The notes beneath the pieces were generated by a model that was not told the DNA's origin, did no database searches, and saw only the letters and a program-made list of their open reading frames with translations. Below, piece by piece: positions 60,935-64,000 of a DNA stretch of 64,000 nucleotides (positions are counted from its first letter, which is position 1; each line of letters starts with the position of its first letter). Location of the stretch: assembly GCA_963780635.1 (NCBI GenBank), contig CAWACW010000015.1, forward strand, positions 186,001 through 250,000. Reading direction: 5' to 3'. The position numbers and the translations under genes were made by a program. This DNA comes from DATEPR01 sp963780635 (GTDB lineage Bacteria; Actinomycetota; Actinomycetes; Mycobacteriales; Pseudonocardiaceae).

Positions 60935-62585
60935 TCAGTGGTGGCCCTTGCCGCCGTGCGAGGGCTTGCTGACGGTGATCGTGACCGTCGCCGTGCTCGT
61001 CGCGTCGTGCACCCGGCTGGTGTCGATGGCCAGGTACTCGCCGTCGTCCTGCTGACCGTTCGGGCAGCAGCTTGGCGTGCAGCTGGAACGGCGGCGCGTC
61101 GTTGCTGACGCCGTCGATGCCGAAGTCGTTGTCGTTGCTGACGACGAGCGTCCTGCCGCCGTCCGTGGTGGCGACGCCCTCGACCTTGTCGTGGCCGAAG
61201 AAGCCGCCGGTCGGGTCGAGCGAGCGTGACCAGGCCGCCGACGTCCAGGTACAGGCTCTCGGCACCGGCTTGATGCCCGACCGAAGCCAGGTCTGCCGTC
61301 GAGTCGGCGGTGTCGTCGGTGCCGACGAACGCGTCGATGGTCTGCTGGTCCGGACCGACCAGCAGGCCGCCCTTGGCGGCGTCGTAGGTGGCGCCTGGCA
61401 CGTGGGCCTGCGGGCCGACGTCGGTGGCACCAGTCAGGTCGATCTTGTACAGCTTCTTGAACGCGCCCGGCTCGAAGTTGCCGTCCCGCTCGTCGACCAG
61501 GAACGTCGTGGTCGTTGAGCGCGGTGATCTCGCTGACCGCACCGCTGTTGTCCTTCGGGTCGTGCAGCAGGTACAGGTACTCGTGCGTCGGCGCTGGTGC
61601 GCAGGTCGTACGTGACGATGCGCAGCGTGGTCACGTTCGCCGGCTTCTTGGTCAGGTCGGGCTGCTGCAGCGCGGACTGCATGATGCCGACCAGCGTCGT
61701 GCCGTCGGGCGTGACCGTCAGGCCCTCCATGCCCTTGTTGGGCACGCGGTTGGCCAGTTCGCGCCGGCAGCGAGCCGTCGAACGGCGACAGGCGCTGGAG
61801 CTGCCGGCCGTTGCGGTCGAAGTGCGTGATGAACGGGCCGTACTCGTCGGACACCCAGAACGTGCCGTCGGGCATGGCGACCAGGCCCTCGGAGTCGTAG
61901 CCGTTCGGGTCCAGCGGCAGGAGGTTGCCGTCCAGGTCCGACGATCGTCTCGCCGGTCTGGCCTGCGTGTTGACCCGGCCGTAGTACGGCGTGCCGTCGG
62001 CGGCCGCAGCGGGATGGTCTTCTCCAGCACGGCCTTCGTGCCGACGAGCTTGAACTTGCCGATCGCCGGGTCGAAGTCCGGGATCGGCTCGACTTGGCGA
62101 CACCGTCCGGGCCGTCGACGTTCGGGCCGCGGTCGGTCAGGCCGTAGAACTCGTCCTTCGAGCCGGGCACCGGGGCCAGCGAGGAGCCGTACGCGCCGCC
62201 GGTGATCTTCACGCCGCCGATCGTGGCCAGCGGCGGCAGGTGCGTGCTGGTAGAGATGCACGGCGTCGCTGACGGTGTAGGTGAAGCTGTCGGTGCCGGT
62301 GAAGCCCGCTGCCGGCGTGTAGCGGAACGAGCCGTCCTGGTCGAGCGTCAGCGAACCGTGCGCCGGATCGCTGTGCGCCACGAGCGTGACCGGCGATCCC
62401 TTGTCGTTGCCCAGGATGCCGCTGCCACGCACGCTGAGCTGCTGCCCCGCGGCGGTCCGGTACGCATCGTTCCTGGCCTGCAGCGACGGTCCGTGGTCGT
62501 TGTCGTGTGCCTGCGCCACCCCGGCGACGGCCAGCGACAGCACGAGTGTCGTCGCGGTCGCGGCGGCGATTCCTAACCGGTTCAT
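60935..62585 (-). pseudogene. Secreted phytase-like esterase B with N-terminal cadherin-like domain (many frameshifts)
   Basis: From ATG 62585 (GGAGG 7 bases upstream): signal peptide MNRLGIAAATATTLVLSLAV, a cadherin/Ig-like unit (SGILGNDKGSPVTLVAHSDP, GSFRYTPAAGFTGTDSFTYT), then phytase-like propeller pieces in changing frames: GGAYGSSLAPVPGSKDEFYG, GYDSEGLVAMPDGTFWVSDE, NKGMEGLTVTPDGTTLVGIM, HVPGATYDAAKGGLLVGPDQ, HDKVEGVATTDGGRTLVVSN, and AIDTSRVHDATSTATVTITV before the TGA at 60935-60937. I count at least eight one-base shifts, yet no part is missing. Same orientation and family as gene A, 76 bases apart; probably co-transcribed. Confidence 0.8.
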
Positions 62586-62737
62586 CGAGTGCCTCCTCGC
62601 ATCCGCGTACGCGCGACGCGGCGCTCGGAAGTCTGATCAGCGCGGATGTACCGGTGGCGGCCAACGGGCAACGCGGCGGTGAACACCCGTGCGGCAGTGC
62701 GCTGGGTCACCTCGGCAACCTGTACAGAAGGGAGGTA

Positions 62738-64000
62738 TCAGCGACCCGCCGCGTCCATACCGGCACGGACGATGCTGTCGGCGTCGATGCCGTGGTAGCG
62801 GTAGACCTCCTCGACCGAACCGACCTGACCGAACTTCGTCACGCCGAGGGAGACCGTGGGCACCTGGTTGACGGTGCCGAGGAACGCCAGCGAGTGCGGG
62901 TGGCCGTCGAGCACGGTGACCAGCGGCGTCGCCCGGTTCGCCGGCAGGACCTGGTCCAGGATCCACGTCGATCCGTCGGAGTTGCCCTGCCTGGTGCGCA
63001 GCGCGTCGAACAGCAGGCCAGGACTGGTCACGCACAGCACGTCGGCCGGGGTGCCGGCCGCGGCCAGCCGGTCGGCCGCCGCGAGGGCTTCGGTGACGAC
63101 GGCGCCCATCGCGGCGATCGTGACGGCGGGGCTGGGCGTGCGGCGCAGCGAGTACGCACCGGCGACGACCTGCCGCCTGCGCCGTTGTCTGGCCGCCGGG
63201 TCGGCGGGCATCGCGGCGAGGCTCTGGTCCACCGGGCGGGTGGACAGCCGCAGGTACGCCGAGCGGCCGTCCGGCTTGCCCAGCCCGGCGAGGGCGGCCA
63301 GCATGGTCCACTCCACGTCGATGGCGAACGCGGGCTCGTAGCTCACGCAGCCCGGCTGCTCGATGCCGATGGACGGCGTGGTGATCGACTGGTGCGCCCC
63401 GCCTTCCGGAGCGAGTGTCACGCCGGACGGCGTGCCGACCAGGATCGACTGGCCGCCCGCATAGATCCCGAACGACCACGGTTCCAGCGCGCGCTCGACG
63501 AACGGGTCGTAGAGCACGCCGATCGGGAGCAGCGGCTGACCCCAGCGGCTCCAGGTCGCGCCCAGCTCACCGAGCAGGCCGACCAGGTTGGTTTCCGCGA
63601 TGCCCAGCTCGATGTGCTGGCCGGTCGGCTTCTCCCGCCAGTGCAGGATCGTCTCCGCGTCGTCGGCGAACCAGTCGACGCGCTCCCGCGACGACCACAC
63701 GCCGACCTTGTTCACCCACCCGCCGAGGTTGGTGGTGGAGCTGACGTCCGGGCTGACCGTGACCACGCGCCGCGCCGCGTCCGGGGCTTCCCTGGTGAGG
63801 TCGAGCAGCACCCGGCCGAGTGCGGCCTGGGTCGTGGCGACACCGGTCGGGGTGCGGCCGATGTCGGTGGGCAGCGCGGGCGGTTCGTGCGGTGCGAACT
63901 CGGGCCTGCGCAACCGGTCTGCCGTGTGCGCGCACAGCTTGCCCGGCTCGCTGTCCGGAGCGAACGCCTGCCACGGCGCGTCGAGCGTCATGCCGAGCCT
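62738..64000 (-). CDS. Pyruvate dehydrogenase E1-like / transketolase-family protein (5' part outside window)
   Basis: The frame is open to the right edge. The visible 420 residues are the C-terminal two thirds of an AceE-like thiamine-diphosphate enzyme: VVTVSPDVSSTTNLGGWVNK, GQHIELGIAETNLVGLLGEL (the conserved E of the pyrimidine-binding region), FGIYAGGQSILVGTPSGVTL, APEGGAHQSITTPSIGIEQP, then a transketolase C-terminal domain (SPAVTIAAMGAVVTEALAAA, TWILDQVLPANRATPLVTVL). It would be the decarboxylating subunit of a 2-oxo-acid dehydrogenase, or a homologue acting alone; the lipoyl partner genes are not in view. The stop is TGA at 62738-62740. Confidence 0.8.
   Translation of the reverse strand, partial: RLGMTLDAPWQAFAPDSEPGKLCAHTADRLRRPEFAPHEPPALPTDIGRTPTGVATTQAALGRVLLDLTREAPDAARRVVTVSPDVSSTTNLGGWVNKVGVWSSRERVDWFADDAETILHWREKPTGQHIELGIAETNLVGLLGELGATWSRWGQPLLPIGVLYDPFVERALEPWSFGIYAGGQSILVGTPSGVTLAPEGGAHQSITTPSIGIEQPGCVSYEPAFAIDVEWTMLAALAGLGKPDGRSAYLRLSTRPVDQSLAAMPADPAARQRRRRQVVAGAYSLRRTPSPAVTIAAMGAVVTEALAAADRLAAAGTPADVLCVTSPGLLFDALRTRQGNSDGSTWILDQVLPANRATPLVTVLDGHPHSLAFLGTVNQVPTVSLGVTKFGQVGSVEEVYRYHGIDADSIVRAGMDAAGR

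Noticed and set aside
1..64000. Secondary-metabolite cluster
   Set aside because: Although a TetR/ABC exporter, methyltransferases, SDRs and a resistance-type gene are present, there is no PKS, NRPS, terpene, lanthipeptide or other core enzyme, and the genes are scattered among housekeeping loci.

Overview
High-GC actinobacterial chromosome, most likely from the Pseudonocardiales (Saccharothrix/Lentzea/Kibdelosporangium-like). The evidence is GC-rich coding with GTG/TTG starts, two SAM-dependent methyltransferases of the actinobacterial DUF574 type, an NAD-specific giant glutamate dehydrogenase, Streptomyces-type DnaA boxes, and gene order shared with mycobacteria. No species can be assigned from the sequence alone.

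Layout. 1-3260: end of a membrane-anchored receiver-like protein, a DUF5130-like gene, a small CtaJ-like membrane protein and an MFS exporter. 3579-3941: an unusual 120-residue protein built almost only of GTRVT units. 3968-22141: a block whose order matches, from my memory of the M. tuberculosis map, Rv2469c-Rv2478c (HNH nuclease, glbO, GH13 enzyme, two small genes, gdh, ettA, ssb-like). It carries two insertions relative to that order: a hypothetical gene, and a 1501-residue degenerate GGDEF protein with a roughly 1000-residue low-complexity tail. An MscS channel also lies inside the block. 22421-27117: an MprAB-like two-component pair, then a TetR/ABC-2 exporter operon that appears to be leaderless and self-repressed. 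26995-35433: MFS, GNAT, tRNA-Arg, a hypothetical protein, RpiR regulator/aminotransferase, SDR, PAP2 and universal stress protein. 35351-40098: three neighbouring frameshifted genes (acyl-CoA synthetase, 3'-5' exonuclease/DNA polymerase, lactate 2-monooxygenase-like) and a 165-bp MITE-like element. 40585-48103: GNAT, methyltransferase, M20 amidohydrolase, small proteins, a bPH2 membrane pair and orn. 48167-51644: tRNA-His, tRNA-Lys and a decayed integrative element in tRNA-Lys, bounded by 47-bp identical att repeats and carrying integrase/excisionase remnants and an orphan barstar. 51881-57414: SDR/LysR pair, VOC protein, second group II globin, MFS pseudogene, second DUF574 methyltransferase and an HOT-type alcohol dehydrogenase. 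57651-64000: a broken TetM/OtrA-type ribosomal protection gene, two broken secreted phytase-like esterases and the 3' end of a pyruvate dehydrogenase E1-like gene.

Links between genes. ssb-like, ettA, the GGDEF protein, gdh and the next three genes run in one direction with short gaps and probably form one or two transcripts. The TetR-ABC genes are translationally coupled. Many reading-frame breaks are single-base indels in otherwise well conserved genes, mostly after 36 kb. They may be real decay or uncorrected assembly errors, and this should be settled before any of them is called a pseudogene.
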